Assembly: GCF_015706575.1 (NCBI RefSeq) | Contig: NW_024037072.1 | Coordinates: 19,655,162 to 19,719,161 of the forward strand | DNA length: 64,000 nucleotides | DNA from: Patiria miniata | Lineage: Eukaryota; Echinodermata; Asteroidea; Valvatida; Asterinidae | Direction: 5' to 3' | Shown here: piece by piece, positions 1 to 38,957 of the stretch | Numbering within the stretch: the stretch's first letter is position 1 | Layout: every line of letters begins with the position of its first letter | Position numbers and translations under genes: made by a program | Notes under the pieces: generated by a model | Database searches by the model: none | What the model was told of the DNA's origin: nothing | What the model saw: only the letters and a program-made list of their open reading frames with translations

Positions 1-2
1 GT

Positions 3-404
3 AATTGCAGAATACCCCGCCACTCGGAAATACACCCCCCAAATTCTCTGGCTATGAGGTTGGAATCACTGGAAAAGAAACAATTCAAGAACGAAGCAAC
101 ACAAAATGAATGGGAGTTGCTGAAAAAAATTGTAAGTCCAAACCAACTACCCTGTTGCCGGCTACGCGGATACAAAGTGGGAGTCCTTATAATTATGCTT
201 GAGAACGAAGCAACACAAAAGTAATGGGAGTTGCTCAACTACCCTGTTGCCGGCTACGCGGATACAGAGTGGGAGTGTAGTGGAGCATGACGCATAGTAC
301 ATACATGTAGCGTTAAGGTTTATTGAGGGCAATCAACCGTTACTCCGTAGCCGGCTACGAGGTCATGGAGTTGCATAGAAGGAGTGGCGGGGTATTCTGC
401 AATT
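3..404. mobile_element. MITE with 23-bp terminal inverted repeats
   Basis: The 23 bases at 3-25 are the exact reverse complement of 382-404, bounding a 402-bp unit with no coding capacity. Inside, a block starting GAACGAAGCAACACAAAA and running to 'GGCTACGCGGATACA' occurs twice in direct order (about 89-190 and 203-275). Its size and perfect ends indicate a recent non-autonomous DNA transposon. The family is not recognised, and the target duplication cannot be read because the left flank is cut by the window edge. Confidence 0.75.
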
Positions 405-487
405 GTGACGTTACAGCAGCCATAACGCGATTTATATCTGCTATTGTCAGATCGTTACGGCACTGGCAGTGCAATAAACACTTTTTC

Positions 488-780
488 TTTTAATAATAAT
501 AATAATGGCGTCTTGTATAGGGCTCATGTCCGTCACAAAGTGACGCTCCTGGCGCTCTTATTATTACCCTGGCTTTAGCACGGCTGCCATTACGGGGCTC
601 AAGCATTGAAAGAATTTCTTCCTACCTGGTACCCATTTACTACATCTGGGTGGACAGAGGCAATCGTAGTAAAGTGCATTGCGCAAGCGCACAAGCACCA
701 TGTTCCCCATCAGGATTCGAACCCATGTACCACGGCACACGAGTCGAACACTGTAACCACTGGACCACAGCACCCTAGTT
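488..780 (-). mobile_element. tRNA-derived SINE
   Basis: Read on the minus strand, the unit opens with a Pol III A box (TGGTCCAGTGGTTA, plus-strand 753-766) and a B box (GGTTCGAATCCTG, near 711-726). It continues with a non-tRNA body containing the phrase 'CCACCCAGATGTAGTAAATGGGTACC' in part, and ends in an (ATT)n tail at 491-504. No mature tRNA folds: the acceptor and T stems do not pair. This is a SINE rather than a tRNA gene. Confidence 0.75.
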
Positions 781-784
781 TCAT

Positions 785-1385
785 TTAGGCCTTGGCCTTA
801 ATACTACTACTAGACTAGTAGTAGTAGGCCCTAGTACTTTTATGTTTTTAATCAAATTCTACTTTTAATTGAAGTAGATTTAATTTTCTTTTTCATGTGT
901 AATCCATGGCTTTGTTTGGTTGATTTTTTTTAAAGGGAAATAAAGTCCAAGAACCATTCAGTTGATAGTCTGGTTCCAAGAGCAAAAGATCCTGACGTTG
1001 AGGTCAGCATCATGGTCAGGGAACCAGACGGTCGACTGCCATAACAATAGCCAAGTGCTGGGTTTATTTTCGGACCCCCTTTATGTTCTTAATTTTATTT
1101 TTAAAGTTTCATTTAAAATGACTGACTTTAATATCAAGAAATCTTCTTGTGTAATTGTAATAAACCTAATTTCTATATTTAAAAGTGTTTTGATGAAAAT
1201 AATGTATACATTTTGGTGTAGGCGGTTTGTTTGTCCATGGTTTGTCTTACTTTTTGTAGGCCCACCAGTGAAGAAAGCTTTGGAAGTTGATTTTGTAAAA
1301 TTGTACTTTAGGCCACGAGAAAGGCATTTTTAGATGTGCGTCCACCGCCTGCCACTTCTTGAAAAGCAACTGCAAAATTGATTAA
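785..1385. other. Intergenic, no feature seen
   Basis: AT-rich unique-looking sequence with homopolymer runs. The open frames here lack any recognisable domain, codon bias or splice context. Confidence 0.5.
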
Positions 1386-1389
1386 TTAA

Positions 1390-1760
1390 CCCTAACCTTC
1401 CCAAATCCTCCAAAATTCTCCTTGAAAAATGGAGGATTGTGCAGGATTGCGTGTGGCTGATTTTGACTGATGCACTGTGTCAAGGTCTTGGGCCGGACCT
1501 TTTGTTGTTTATGCTCAGTCGTGCATAAAGGTAGGCCACATATACTGTATATTATACTTGAAATCCTCTGCACAGCTCCAGGATGTCACTGGCTCTGCCT
1601 CAACATATTGACAGTGATTGCTGGAAGATTTTGCAGGATTGAGGCAGTGGTCACCCTAATAACGGATGATTTTGCAAGATTGAGGCTGTATGCAATTTAT
1701 ATATGTAGGCAGTTGGAGGATTTTGCAGGATTGAGGTTGCATCCTAGAAACAAAATGCCT
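1390..1760. mobile_element. piggyBac-like MITE (TTAA + CCCTAAC), one end only
   Basis: It starts with TTAA (1386-1389) then CCCTAACCTTCCCAAATCCTCC. The body holds the repeated phrase GGATTTTGCAGGATTGAGG and a stretch shared with the copies at 3866, 19144 and 30112 (GGTCTTGGGCCGGACC, TGCTCAG.CGTG). The opposite terminus is missing. TTAA targets and CCC-starting ends are typical of piggyBac-type elements. The superfamily assignment is inferred from termini only. Confidence 0.65.
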
Positions 1761-2370
1761 AATGTACAAATGAACATTAAAAAAAAAGAAGAGCTCTGTC
1801 GTAAGGATTTGGTTTACTGGTTTACAAAAACACAGATAATTTTAATCGAGAAAAAAAATCAAAAGGGTTGTACAAGAATTCTTGCAAAAACAATTACAAA
1901 CTTGTTTTATGCGCTGACATTTCAGAAAGTGTTTGCAAAGATTAAATTTTATGGCTAATGCTTGAAACTGACTGAACGAAGCCTTGGTTAGTCTCCACTC
2001 AAGCATTTTGTTTGATGTTTCAGTTTTTGCTGGCTGGCTCATGGCCAAGTTTGCCATACTGTGTACAAATTTGTAGGTTGACCACTCCTTCACAAATAAT
2101 CACATTAGCCTTGGTGGTATGTAGAGAGCTCTAAAAGAATATTTGATGTTTGGCTTACAAACAAGATAAAAATGCCATTAAGAGATAAGGGTAGCCAGGC
2201 AAGTATTTGCAAGGTTGATAACTCGGTAAAAAGCAAAACCGGAGCCCACTCCAGCTTGAAAATCTCAATGTTTTGAAGATGTACAGTATGCATGCGTAGT
2301 ACTTTACTTACTAATCTGAACATTTGAGACTTTCACTACTCAAAACTTAAGATAATGAAAACATGCTATA

Positions 2371-2514
2371 CAGGCATGCAAATTTTCCTCGGATCAGCTG
2401 ATTTCCTCTTTTTTTATTCTCATTTCTGTCATTCAAAATAGAAAAACACTGTACAAAGTCTTCTGAATTTTGGAATTTTCTTCTTTTTTTTCCGAATGAA
2501 CAGTTGCATGCCTG
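2371..2514. mobile_element. 144-bp MITE, CAGGCATGCAA ends, with target duplication
   Basis: Ends CAGGCATGCAA and TTGCATGCCTG are inverted, and the flanks on both sides read GCTATA, a plausible target duplication. A second copy lies at 34446-34589 in the last intron of the synaptotagmin gene. The two share CTCGGATCAGCTGATTTCCTC and AAAACACTGTACAAAGTCTT. Confidence 0.75.
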
Positions 2515-3865
2515 GCTATAGAGCTACAACTTTTGTACAATAAAATAGACTGGCACAGAAACAACCAGTCCAACACCCATGTAGTATTTAAATCAGTCAA
2601 CTGTGTCAAAAGAAACGTACCTGATCTCTATTTCTCAGGTCATGCCACCAGACTTCCGATGGGTCAATCTTTGCCAAAAGTTTGACATGTACAAGTCTAG
2701 TCTTAGGCTTCAGATTGAAATCCCTTTGCATCACTCTCAGGTGCAAAATACTTGAGTCTCCTTTAAAATTGAATTCAGACCTCAAACTTGGCTGATGAAA
2801 TACTGAGGACCTTGTCTTTGCCTCATAACAATTTTGGAGAATTTAGTCAGCTAAAGAGTGAGTAAAGTTGGCCTGATTTTGTGTGGCATGTTTTTCAGCA
2901 CTCAAGGTCCCAGACTGGCATAGTATATTTTGTACATAACATTTTTTGTACAACAGTACTTACTTGTAAGCATACTGTGTATGATACCAAAAATTGTGCA
3001 GTACATCCGGCCAGATCATCATAAATCCGGCCAGATCATCATAATTATTTCGCATGATTAGGTTTTAATACTTTCATGGTTTCCATAATTTCTCAACCAA
3101 TTTGTAAAAAAACCGACGTATGCTTTGTTCCCCCTTGTTTATTTTGTTATAAATGCAAAATTGTTTATTTTGTAAATTGAAAATTTACAAAAATGTATTT
3201 GATCAAAGGCTTCAATGTGTTTTGACAAAGAATGCTACATGTATGCTTTTTCAGCACTGTTTTCGTACTGTAAGGTGGACATATAATATTTACAAGATGG
3301 CATACTGTACTTTCAATTGACAATTAATATCATTTAAAGGGCATTAAAAATCATACATAATTGTCACATACATGTACATGCTCAGAATAAGTGCATTTAC
3401 ATGAACATACATCGTATGCATTGAATTTGATCATAAAGACATGAAGGACGACAGCTGGAAATTAACCTTTAGTGGTGCATGGTCCCCTTTTCTTTGCCTG
3501 TACCGGTACATGTATCCGTGTCATGTGCCGTATTGTGACTAGCCGTGATGTCATTACTCTATACAGCCAAGCCCTATTTGCATTGCTTGGTTGCTGGAGT
3601 GCAGCGGTTGACGTCAGTGGTCAGTCAGGCACTCCTGTATTGCAATCTTATTTGCTCAGAATCAATGCCTGGCTGTAGGCTTGATACTAGTATAAACGTG
3701 TACAGATGCAATATATCTACTTGTAGGGTACGCATCTGTACAGAAGATACAACATGTAATAATACGGTGGGAACACATAGTCATTGCAATCAGAATATGA
3801 ATTTCATGTGCATCAGCAGTACATGACTACATGTACCGGTACACATGTGTCGTGTAGAGTACAAT
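2515..3865. other. Intergenic, no gene seen
   Basis: AT-rich sequence with a short direct repeat at 3006-3037 (ATCCGGCCAGATCATCATAA twice) and scattered ACATGT palindromes. I see no coding exon. Confidence 0.45.
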
Positions 3866-4227
3866 CCTGCAAAATCCTCCAACCATGTAAACATTGCATA
3901 CAGCCTCAATCCTCCAAAATCATCCGTTATTTCTCGAATGTGGTCCTTGGAGGGGTGGGCTCAATCCTGCAAAATCCTCCAGCAATTAATGTCATGTTGA
4001 GGCAGAGCCAGTGACATCCTGGAGCAGTGCGGAGGATTTCAAGTAGGCCTATAATCTAGGCCTAAGTTTATGCACGGCTAAGCACAAACAGCACAGGGTC
4101 CGGCCCAAGACCTTAACACAGTGCAGCCTCCAATATCAGCCACATATTTTGCCTAATTTTGTAGACTGAATCCTGCAAAATCCTCCAATTTGCAAAGAGG
4201 ATTTTAGAGGATTTGGGAAGGTTAGGG
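3866..4227. mobile_element. piggyBac-like MITE copy, reverse orientation, right end intact
   Basis: The right terminus reads GGAAGGTTAGGG followed by TTAA at 4228-4231. The body is an inverted relative of the 1390-1760 copy, with AATCCTGCAAAATCCTCC and GGGTCCGGCCCAAGACCTTAA. The left terminus is degraded. Confidence 0.65.
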
Positions 4228-4231
4228 TTAA

Positions 4232-4774
4232 AAAATTATACAAAAACCACTAAGCTGCAAAACACCAATCCAGTGATAATCAGGTTGTGTGTCACCCAAC
4301 TTACATGTACTTTCCCATACTGTGTACACATGATTACATGTAAATTACATGAAAATATTATTAAAAAATAAGAGAAACTTAAATTAACGCAGTAAGTACG
4401 TACATCATGTACTGTCATGACTGTAGCCTATATCAGTATTAGAATTGGGTGTGCATGTAAAGACAACATAAAAATGTACATTTTAAAAACTACGTTTACA
4501 AAATGTAAACGCAGATGAACAGGCTATTTTGGATACCTTTTTTCAAGTGGAGACCAAAGCTGTTTTTTAATTTACACGTACTACATTTTTGTAGACTTGC
4601 TTGTCAGTGAGTGAATTTTAAGCAGTTGTCAAATTATGAGCAAAACAATCCAATATTCCAAGTACATGTATACTTTTTGTAATATAGGCCTAATCACAAA
4701 GCAAAAAATATTGTCACGTCATCTGACATCATTATATTTTTGAAGCACGTATTGTGATGAACCCACCCACCGCT
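4232..4774. other. Intergenic, no feature seen
   Basis: AT-rich sequence upstream of the candidate promoter stretch. Nothing in it could be supported as a gene or element. Confidence 0.4.
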
Positions 4775-5262
4775 TCAAATGGTACGTGCCATGGAGAATT
4801 TTAAACACGGTAAAAACCTTTGGCGGACGTAATTATCATAAGCTTGCTTCTTATGCACGGTTGTTCTCTCTGTCATGTGAGTGCACCGTTCGGATGCACA
4901 GTACTGTAGACATTTGACCGACGTGTACCGTTTTACTGTGTGCCAGCGAAGAAGAGACGGTCCCGCGATATTATGACGCCAGTGTGTGTGTTTTTGTGAG
5001 TTTACGTCACGCTGTATGATAAAGTGAATCACGCGCTTGGTTATAATTACACCTACTGCCTCCCGTTTGTATGTAGCTGGGATTATCATTGAATCGTTTG
5101 GGGTTCCGGCCGGACCGTCACGTTCCTCTGGCGCATGAAATTCAGGCCCGAAATATCTGATGTGCGTATGCATCGTGGCTTGCTGACAACTGATGACGTT
5201 GGGCTCGGATCTCAAGAGGATTTGGAGCTGAAGAATTTTGAGGATCTTTGCAGGCCTCTATG
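4775..5262 (+). promoter_or_regulatory. Candidate promoter and noncoding first exon of the synaptotagmin gene
   Basis: This 490-base stretch is clearly richer in GC and CpG than its surroundings. It contains a cAMP-response-type TTACGTCA at 5002-5009 and a TGACGTT half site at 5194-5200. It ends in CTCTATG before GTAACG, a usable splice donor at 5263. The first coding exon of synaptotagmin begins with an acceptor (CAG at 7941-7943) and 34 bases of 5' UTR, so an upstream noncoding exon must exist. This is the only CpG-rich candidate in the 8 kb before it. The link is an inference. A 146-codon minus-strand open frame here has no recognisable domain. Confidence 0.3.
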
Positions 5263-5619
5263 GTAACGGGATATATTTTATAGGTTAAATTTTTTAATAT
5301 GTATTAAAAAAAAATTGGCTGCGTTATATTTGCTTAAAAAACAAGTGGTTTTTGCAGTGTACCAGTACAACACAGCTCATCTGTTATGTGTAGTCACCCG
5401 TCGTTAATATTTTTTTGTTTATTTGGCAGTCTCTCGCTTTGTACTGCTGTTGGGTTACTTCTTGTACTGTATTTTACTTAGATACATGTACCTCAACATG
5501 CACAGAGGAAAATCCTGAGAGGAAAAATCTGAGAGGAATGTAGTATTACAAATGTACATACTAGTACATGTAGTTTACGATATGTCTTTTCATACAATGT
5601 ATACATGTACCGGTGCATG

Positions 5620-6065
5620 GGTCATTTTATAGATTTGGGGTCCACATTTTTCCTGTCTCTGGTATAACGTCAATGATTTCATACAGAATTAACCCTAACC
5701 TCCCCAACTCCATCAAGTGGATTTTGGGGGACTTGGTCCTGCAGACCTGATTTGACTAAATATTGATGGAGTATGATGGACTTGGGCCTGGGGACCGAAA
5801 GCAAAGCATGCATTGGAAGCAGTGTGATTGATGGATTTTGGCGGAGTTGGTCCAGTACTAAGACAGTAGGGAGGTAGGGTTAATGGAGTCATCCTCCAAG
5901 AGTGATTATGTGCCTACCCAACAAACAAACAAAAATCATCTGAAGTCATTCATTATCATACTTGAAAGTTGAATGGCAAATTACAAAGTTCATGTACCAA
6001 GGTAACAGGGACAGGAAAAATGTCACACTTGGGAGCAGAATTTTGAGAACGACCCATGTGTGTCT
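5620..6065. mobile_element. 'GGGTCCAC/GTAACAGGGACAGG' MITE, interrupted by another MITE
   Basis: The left end reads GGGTCATTTTATAGATTTGGGGTCCAC...TTCCTGTCTCTGG in pieces. The right end reads GTAACAGGGACAGGAAAAATGTCACA, then ACGACCCATG. The same inverted ends occur at 6476-6770 and 31183-31422, and partly at 23670-23725. The body here is split by the TTAA element at 5693-5879, so this family is the older of the two. Confidence 0.6.
5693..5879. mobile_element. piggyBac-like MITE with TTAA on both sides, nested
   Basis: A 187-bp unit starts CCCTAACCTCCC and ends GGGAGGTAGGG, flanked by TTAA at 5689-5692 and 5880-5883. It sits inside the older element at 5620-6065. This gives a clear target-site and age order. 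Confidence 0.75.
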
Positions 6066-6475
6066 ACATGTACATGAACAGTCGGGCTTTAGAACTTAGG
6101 CATGTCGTTATTTGGTTTTTAAAGAAATATAGATTTGCTTGTCGTGGTTGCAATCCTGTATCGTCAATTCATGTTGATGTGTCTCAAGGATGCATAACAA
6201 GGGTGGACGCCGGGAAGCAGCAGAACAAAGGATTATTCATGGACTGGACTGTATTGATGTGGACTTAATGAGGGATCGTGGCTTTTTGTCACACAACAGC
6301 ACTGACTCATCATCACCTTTTGTTTAGGCTGTATCCTTGTGTGATGGTGCCCTTCTTCATTGCATCTGATGAAGTACTGAAGGAGTTGTTTTTGCTACAG
6401 AATTTTAAGTGAAATTTTTAGTTTTATTCTTCTTTTTTCATTAAATTGCTACAATGTACATGTACCTAATTTTCC

Positions 6476-6770
6476 ATGTGGTCATTCCGTAAATTTAGGG
6501 TAAAAAGTCAGTGTGAAATTTGTCCTGTCCCTGTTACATGTACATGTACCTCCGAACTTTGTAATTTGCAATTCATGTCAGGTGTCATTAAAGACCGCTT
6601 CAAAGTAATTGTTTATTTGTTTGGTAGTGGTGCTGGTACATGCAGGTACTTTGCTAGATTCATCACTCTATTACACAGTGTGCTTCCAGAATTACAAAGT
6701 CATACAGATGCCAGATGTAATGGGGACGGGAAAAAAAGTGGCCCTCAAATGTATAGAATGACACTTGTAA
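6476..6770. mobile_element. 'GTAACAGGGACAGG' family MITE, second copy
   Basis: The inverted ends (GTCATTCCGTAAATTTAGGG and CCTCAAATGTATAGAATGAC) and the sub-terminal TTTGTCCTGTCCCTGTTAC / GTAATGGGGACGGGAAA match the copies at 5620 and 31183. There is no coding content. Confidence 0.6.
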
Positions 6771-7943
6771 ACCCGTATTTGAACGCTTAATAAATGTACA
6801 AGGATAGGTAATTTTTAAGCAAACGAATACCCCTGCATAGGTTCACAGTTTTGGATTATTCCTCCTCATGCATGGCAACAGCTCCCAGTACACATGTACT
6901 TGTACACGTACATGTAGGCCTATGTGAAGTTTTGATGCTGTGGACCAGGGACTGCAAGAAGAAGACACCTCTGAGGTGTTAGACACAATCAGTCACAGCA
7001 TTGCATGTACGACCTTCAGCAACTACCCCTACATTCAGATTTCCTTTGCCATAGATGTATGGTAATTAGTGGCCCATTTGGCCCATCTTAAAGAAGGCCA
7101 GACAGTTCTTAGGACCACTGCTGTCTTTTGTGCTGCCTGCATTGAGGAAGTCTGATATCTACCCTGTACAATATGCATTCACATTACCTGGTAGTTAATA
7201 TTTCATATGTTACAGTGGACCATCTGTTCTTCGAGAATTGCTTTTTAAAACATCCTGGTGTGGCAATTGAAGAAAAAAAAATCATGTCAATTCAAACAGT
7301 CATGCCAGATATTTGGTCTTTAATTGGATTGAGCGAATTTTCCTATTTTTGGTCTCAGACTACCGGTACATGTATTTGCAATTGTATGCATGGCTGAAGA
7401 AAACACAGCACAGGCTAATTGAGGACAGTTGCACGTGGCATATCTAAAGCACCCTCAATGTAACATTATTGTACAATTATTGTACACATATTGTACACAT
7501 TACATGTACATGTGCAAATGTACATGTACATGTATGTATCCATCATGTAGACATAACTGTAACATGAACATGTGTACCGGTATGTGATACATACATGTTC
7601 ATGCACATGTACGTTCATACAAAAATATCAACAAAATTTCTTGTCATTCCAATTGTACATTAATTGTTGCAATTGGTGCGCCCCTATACAATTATACCCT
7701 CGAAGAAACCGCATGGTGCAGAAGTTGACACGTTGTGGGGACTTTTAAATGTCTGCACAATGTTTTTCAGTCTGCGAGAAAAAAAAATTCTGTATAACTT
7801 GTCCACAGTCTATGTGTGATCTTAGTTAAGACTTGTACAGTACATCCTTGGCATGAGCTAATTTCTAAAGTCCAACCATATTCAGATGTACCTTCGCTTA
7901 CTAAGCATTCTTCGTTTCTTTCTATACCTCATGCATCACCCAG
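6771..7943. other. Upstream or intron sequence with ACATGT palindrome cluster
   Basis: Noncoding by inspection. A dense cluster of TACATGTACATGT and TTGTACACAT words lies at 7470-7612. The end of the stretch has a splice acceptor (CAG at 7941-7943) feeding the first coding exon of synaptotagmin. Confidence 0.5.
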
Positions 7944-7977
7944 GTCGTGAAGCGGAATCCCAGCCCAGCCCGTCAGG

Positions 7978-35040
<27,063 letters not shown>

Positions 35041-35190
35041 AAAAAACAACAACATAAAAACCCAACCCAAACGTATCCATTAAGTATTCTAGGGAAACCA
35101 TTACTGGATATAAACTAACTCTGAAGCATTTAGCTTGCTTCGTGTGATGTTACCTGATCAGCAAGTGCTTCAACCAGTTGTATTCTGAGG

Positions 35191-35839
35191 AAGAATTTGA
35201 GGAATTGTCTTGTCGTTTGAATTTTGTAAAGAAATGCATAGGCCTGAGCCAGAACTACTTGTTAACGCATGAAATATGTACCTACTGTCAGCATGCTTAC
35301 TAGGTAAGCATGAGATTGGTGGTCTGTGCTAGTGCTTTTAAAAGATAATGGTAAGCATCAGCCAAAATGTATTGCTAACCCTTGTAATATGCTTAGCGTA
35401 AGAACACAGTCTTCTGCTATTGTAAGTTGCGACTTGTCTCTTATTCTGAGCAGAGATTGCTGATCTGTGCTCGCACTTTGGAAGATAGTGGTTAGCATGA
35501 GCCAAAGGTTGTTGGTAACCGGTGAAATATGCTAACCGTCAGCACACAGTTTTCTGCTTATTTCAGTGGAGAGTCTTCGCTTACTGTTAGCAGAGATTAG
35601 TGACCTGTGATAGCACTATGAGGAGAGAATGGCTAGCATAAGCCAGGATTTGTTGCTAACCCGTGAGATGCGCTTAGCGTAAGCACACAGTTTTCTGCTA
35701 ATGTTAGTGGAGAGTCTTCGCTTACTGTTAGCAGGGATTGGTGATCTGTGCTTGCAGTGTAAACACTTAAAAGACAATGTCGAGCACAAGCACAGAATTT
35801 TGTCGATAGCCCAACCTCGGGACAATTCCTCAAATTCTT
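35191..35839. repeat. Tandem array of a ~140-bp unit bounded by inverted repeats
   Basis: Four units start near 35250, 35362, 35501 and 35641. Each contains GCCA..(A/T)TTG(T/C)T.(A/G)TAACC, TGC(T/A)(T/A).CCGT(A/C)AGCACACAG, TCTTCGCTTACTGTTAGCAGAGATT and GATCTGTGCT.GCACT. The array is flanked by AAGAATTTGAGGAATTGTC (35191) and its reverse complement (35821-35839), as in a MITE with internal amplification. Confidence 0.8.
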
Positions 35840-38184
35840 GCTTTCTTTGACACCACTGTATTCCATAGTAATAATAAATTTTAAAAAACCGATCAGGCCA
35901 CATCTGTACAAAAAGAAAATACCGAAGTAAGTAATCCTGTCTTCAGCCTTCATGGCAGTATTCATAATATAAAACTGTTGTTATAGATTGTATACAAATA
36001 GTGACTGCATGGCGTACAAGATATATGAGAATTCTGTTTAGTCACTAGATGTGTCAAATGTTCTTAGATTGTGAAAAAAAAATCTAGCTACCTGTTTATA
36101 CGACCAAAATATGCATGGCATTCCAATCCTAATAGGACTTTCCATGATTCCCTAAATAGCACATTCCTCGTTTTTATTTAAAACTTTATTTCCACTGTAA
36201 TGGTTGATTGCAAACACCTTCCCTACACACAGTATATCAATGCATCAGTAATGTGTAAATCACCATATCTCGTACTTAAAAAAAAAAAAAAAGACTCAAC
36301 AAACCTATGCGGAGTTATTATGAAGACTTTATGTAGATACACATACACCTACGCTCATCAGGTTGTGTGCTGTTGGCAATTGTTAATGTCAGATTGCATT
36401 ATATTTTTGTGTATATGTGCATGTTTTTAGTTGTGTCTTTAACATTTAAGGCTGCTGCTGTAGAGTAAGAGTGTTGCTTGAGTTTCTGCAATATTCAGTT
36501 CGTCAGGGTAGCTCAGTTAATCAGATAATGGCCTAGTCGTGCGGTATATAAATAGAAAGCCCGCTAGGTTTTAAATGATAAAAAAAAATAACACTGTACT
36601 AGTAACTTACCAAAGTTTAAAGAAATCAGTTTCAGGTCTAATGGTTAAAAAAAAATTATTGTGTTTGCTGGGATTGTATCATAATAAGGGGTATGTGAGT
36701 CATTTTGAAAAAAGAAGAAGCTGAAATTTTCAACATTTTTAAACTTGGAGTGTTGTCAGAGGCTATTTGTGTGACTGACAATGGCTCTCGTTTGGTGTTT
36801 TGATCAAAGCAAGTCTTGTCCAGCTCCCTGGAAACTCCAAGCTAAAAAGGTGCATTCCAATACTTTGCTATGCGATTGCACCATAGAGCTGTATTAAATT
36901 ACTAGAGCGCTCACTCCTCATTCTTGCACGTGGAGACGCTCTGAAGCCGTCCTGGGCGCAGACATTTTGAATTCATGTGTGTGTTTGTAGAACATAAATG
37001 AAATTAGATGGATTGAATTTTGAAAGTGTACTCTAAATGCAACGCGCAAATAGAATGTACGCAAACAACTTAAGTGCGTCATTATGGTTTAAAACAAAAT
37101 CACGGTTAATCATCTGCAGCGGATAGGGGCACGCATTAAGCTGTTTGCTTAGAGCAAAATGACACGCTCATTTGCTGATCGTGCGTTTCGGTTTTGGTAA
37201 CGCACCTGTATGGAATACAAAAACCATACAAAATTTCGAGTTTTCCGTAGGTTTGTGCACAAACATGGATGCGCCCAGCAGACATCGCTTTGTACACGAG
37301 TCTGTGCTCTAGTAATTTAATATAGCTCTATGGATTGCACAAATACATGTACATAAATTTCCGTACATGTACAAGGTATGCCGCGTTGCTCTTCGGACCA
37401 TTTGCTTGGACACAACCAAACAGTGTACGCAATGCATAACCTTGTGTTATGCCGGAGCTTTCCCGGGAACCTTTGGCTGGCAAGCCCGTTGTCAATCACA
37501 CCAAGAGCTACTGTAACAGTCAAAGGATTGTGAACAAACTTGAGAATAAGGTACTAAGCTAGCGTATGGATGGACAGCCGCGATTGCAGTAAAATATCTT
37601 GCTCAGGGACAGTCCCTAACAGAACATGGCCTATGGCCGAGTCCACCACCTATACGTGAAGGTAAACTAAGTTTCAAACTACAAAAATTGTTTAAACCTT
37701 TTTTTTTTTTTCCCTTTTGAGTTTCAGTATCAGTACTGACACAACTAGAAAGAACTAACATCATAAACAATGGGGTTTAGTTTAAGGGAGAATAATATCC
37801 AAGGCATGCTGTCAGCCTGTTGAATTTTATTTTAAAAATCAGTGATGACATGAAATAATTCTTGTAGGTGCAAGAGTTTATATAAATGCGCGTGTGTATG
37901 TAGCCTAATTTGTTGTGTTTGTGTTATTGTAGAAACCCAAACTTGTGCAATGTTTATTAATTCACTAGTTGTCCGTAGTGAGGTTGTATTATATTTTGAT
38001 TGTTGTAATGCTGCTACGTTTACAGTTTAATCCATTGTATCTGCAGGTTAAAGGGGAATTAATCCAAATCCTAACATTGGTCAATGGATTCAGTGCGCAG
38101 TAGGTGGTGCTGTTGAACGAGTGCCAGTGTTTGGGGAATAATGCATACGCGATGGTTGGTACACGGATGTGCACATGGAAGTGG

Positions 38185-38644
38185 CTAGCCCCATAAATGT
38201 GGCTCAAATACTGGACTACCTCCATAGTGTGAGCCACACAGCAAGCATGCTAAATTTCCTGGAAAGCCAGTCCCTGAATTCGAAATCTAGACTGTTTTTC
38301 AACTTGACATTCCCGTGCAAGCTACTTACCTGGTTAAAAAAAGCAAGAAACTGTAACTTCCCTACCTCTAGATGTCTAGTTATCCTGTAAAAAACCTGCA
38401 GTCATTTACACATATTGTAGACAAACTTTCCACAAATTTACAAGATAACTAAACGTCCAGATGTAGAAATGTGACTTTTCCAGCTTTTTAACCAGGCAAG
38501 AAGATTCTGTGGTGAATATCAAGTTGAAAAACACTGTAGATTTCAAATTCAGGGAGTACAACTTTTCAAGCAATGTAGCATGTGTCGCTGTGTGGCTCAC
38601 AACACGGAGAAAGTCCAGTATTTGAGACACATTCGTGGGGCTAG
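38185..38644. repeat. Large inverted repeat with ~200-bp arms
   Basis: 38185-38395 and 38437-38644 are inverted copies, roughly 75-80% identical by eye, with a 40-base spacer. Shared phrases include CTCAAATACTGGACT, GTGAGCCACACAGC, TCCCTGAATT.GAAATCTA and TTTTTCAACTTGA. Within the probable 3' UTR it would fold into a long duplex. Both arms stay open in matching frames, which I take as shared ancestry, not proof of coding. Confidence 0.75.
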
Positions 38645-38957
38645 AAAGTTGGCGTATTATGTACAAAAAATCCATCACCATTCCCACTCGTTTACACCGT
38701 TGAGGATATACATGTGCACGGCGTCCATTGGTTATGGGAGTATTTTAATCAAGAGGGAAATGAATGTGATAACTAGAAATATTAAACTATTAATGAAATA
38801 ATGGAGGGAAATGAATTTGATGACTAGATATATTGAACTATTAATGAAATAAAGAAGTAATATGTGACTTGGGCCAAATGCAATTATCCACCAAGCGTGA
38901 TGCAAATGTTGGCTCACGCATAAAACGCAATTTGATGGGTATGATCTGGACTCTAAA

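Noticed and set aside
490..780. tRNA gene
   Set aside because: A and B boxes are good but stems do not pair, and it has a SINE body and ATT tail.
4775..5215. 146-codon minus-strand protein
   Set aside because: No domain, no splice or homology support. The stretch reads better as a CpG-rich promoter region.
36495..36560. tRNA-like GGTAGCTCAGTTAATCAGATAATGGCC
   Set aside because: Only an A-box resemblance; no B box or foldable arms.
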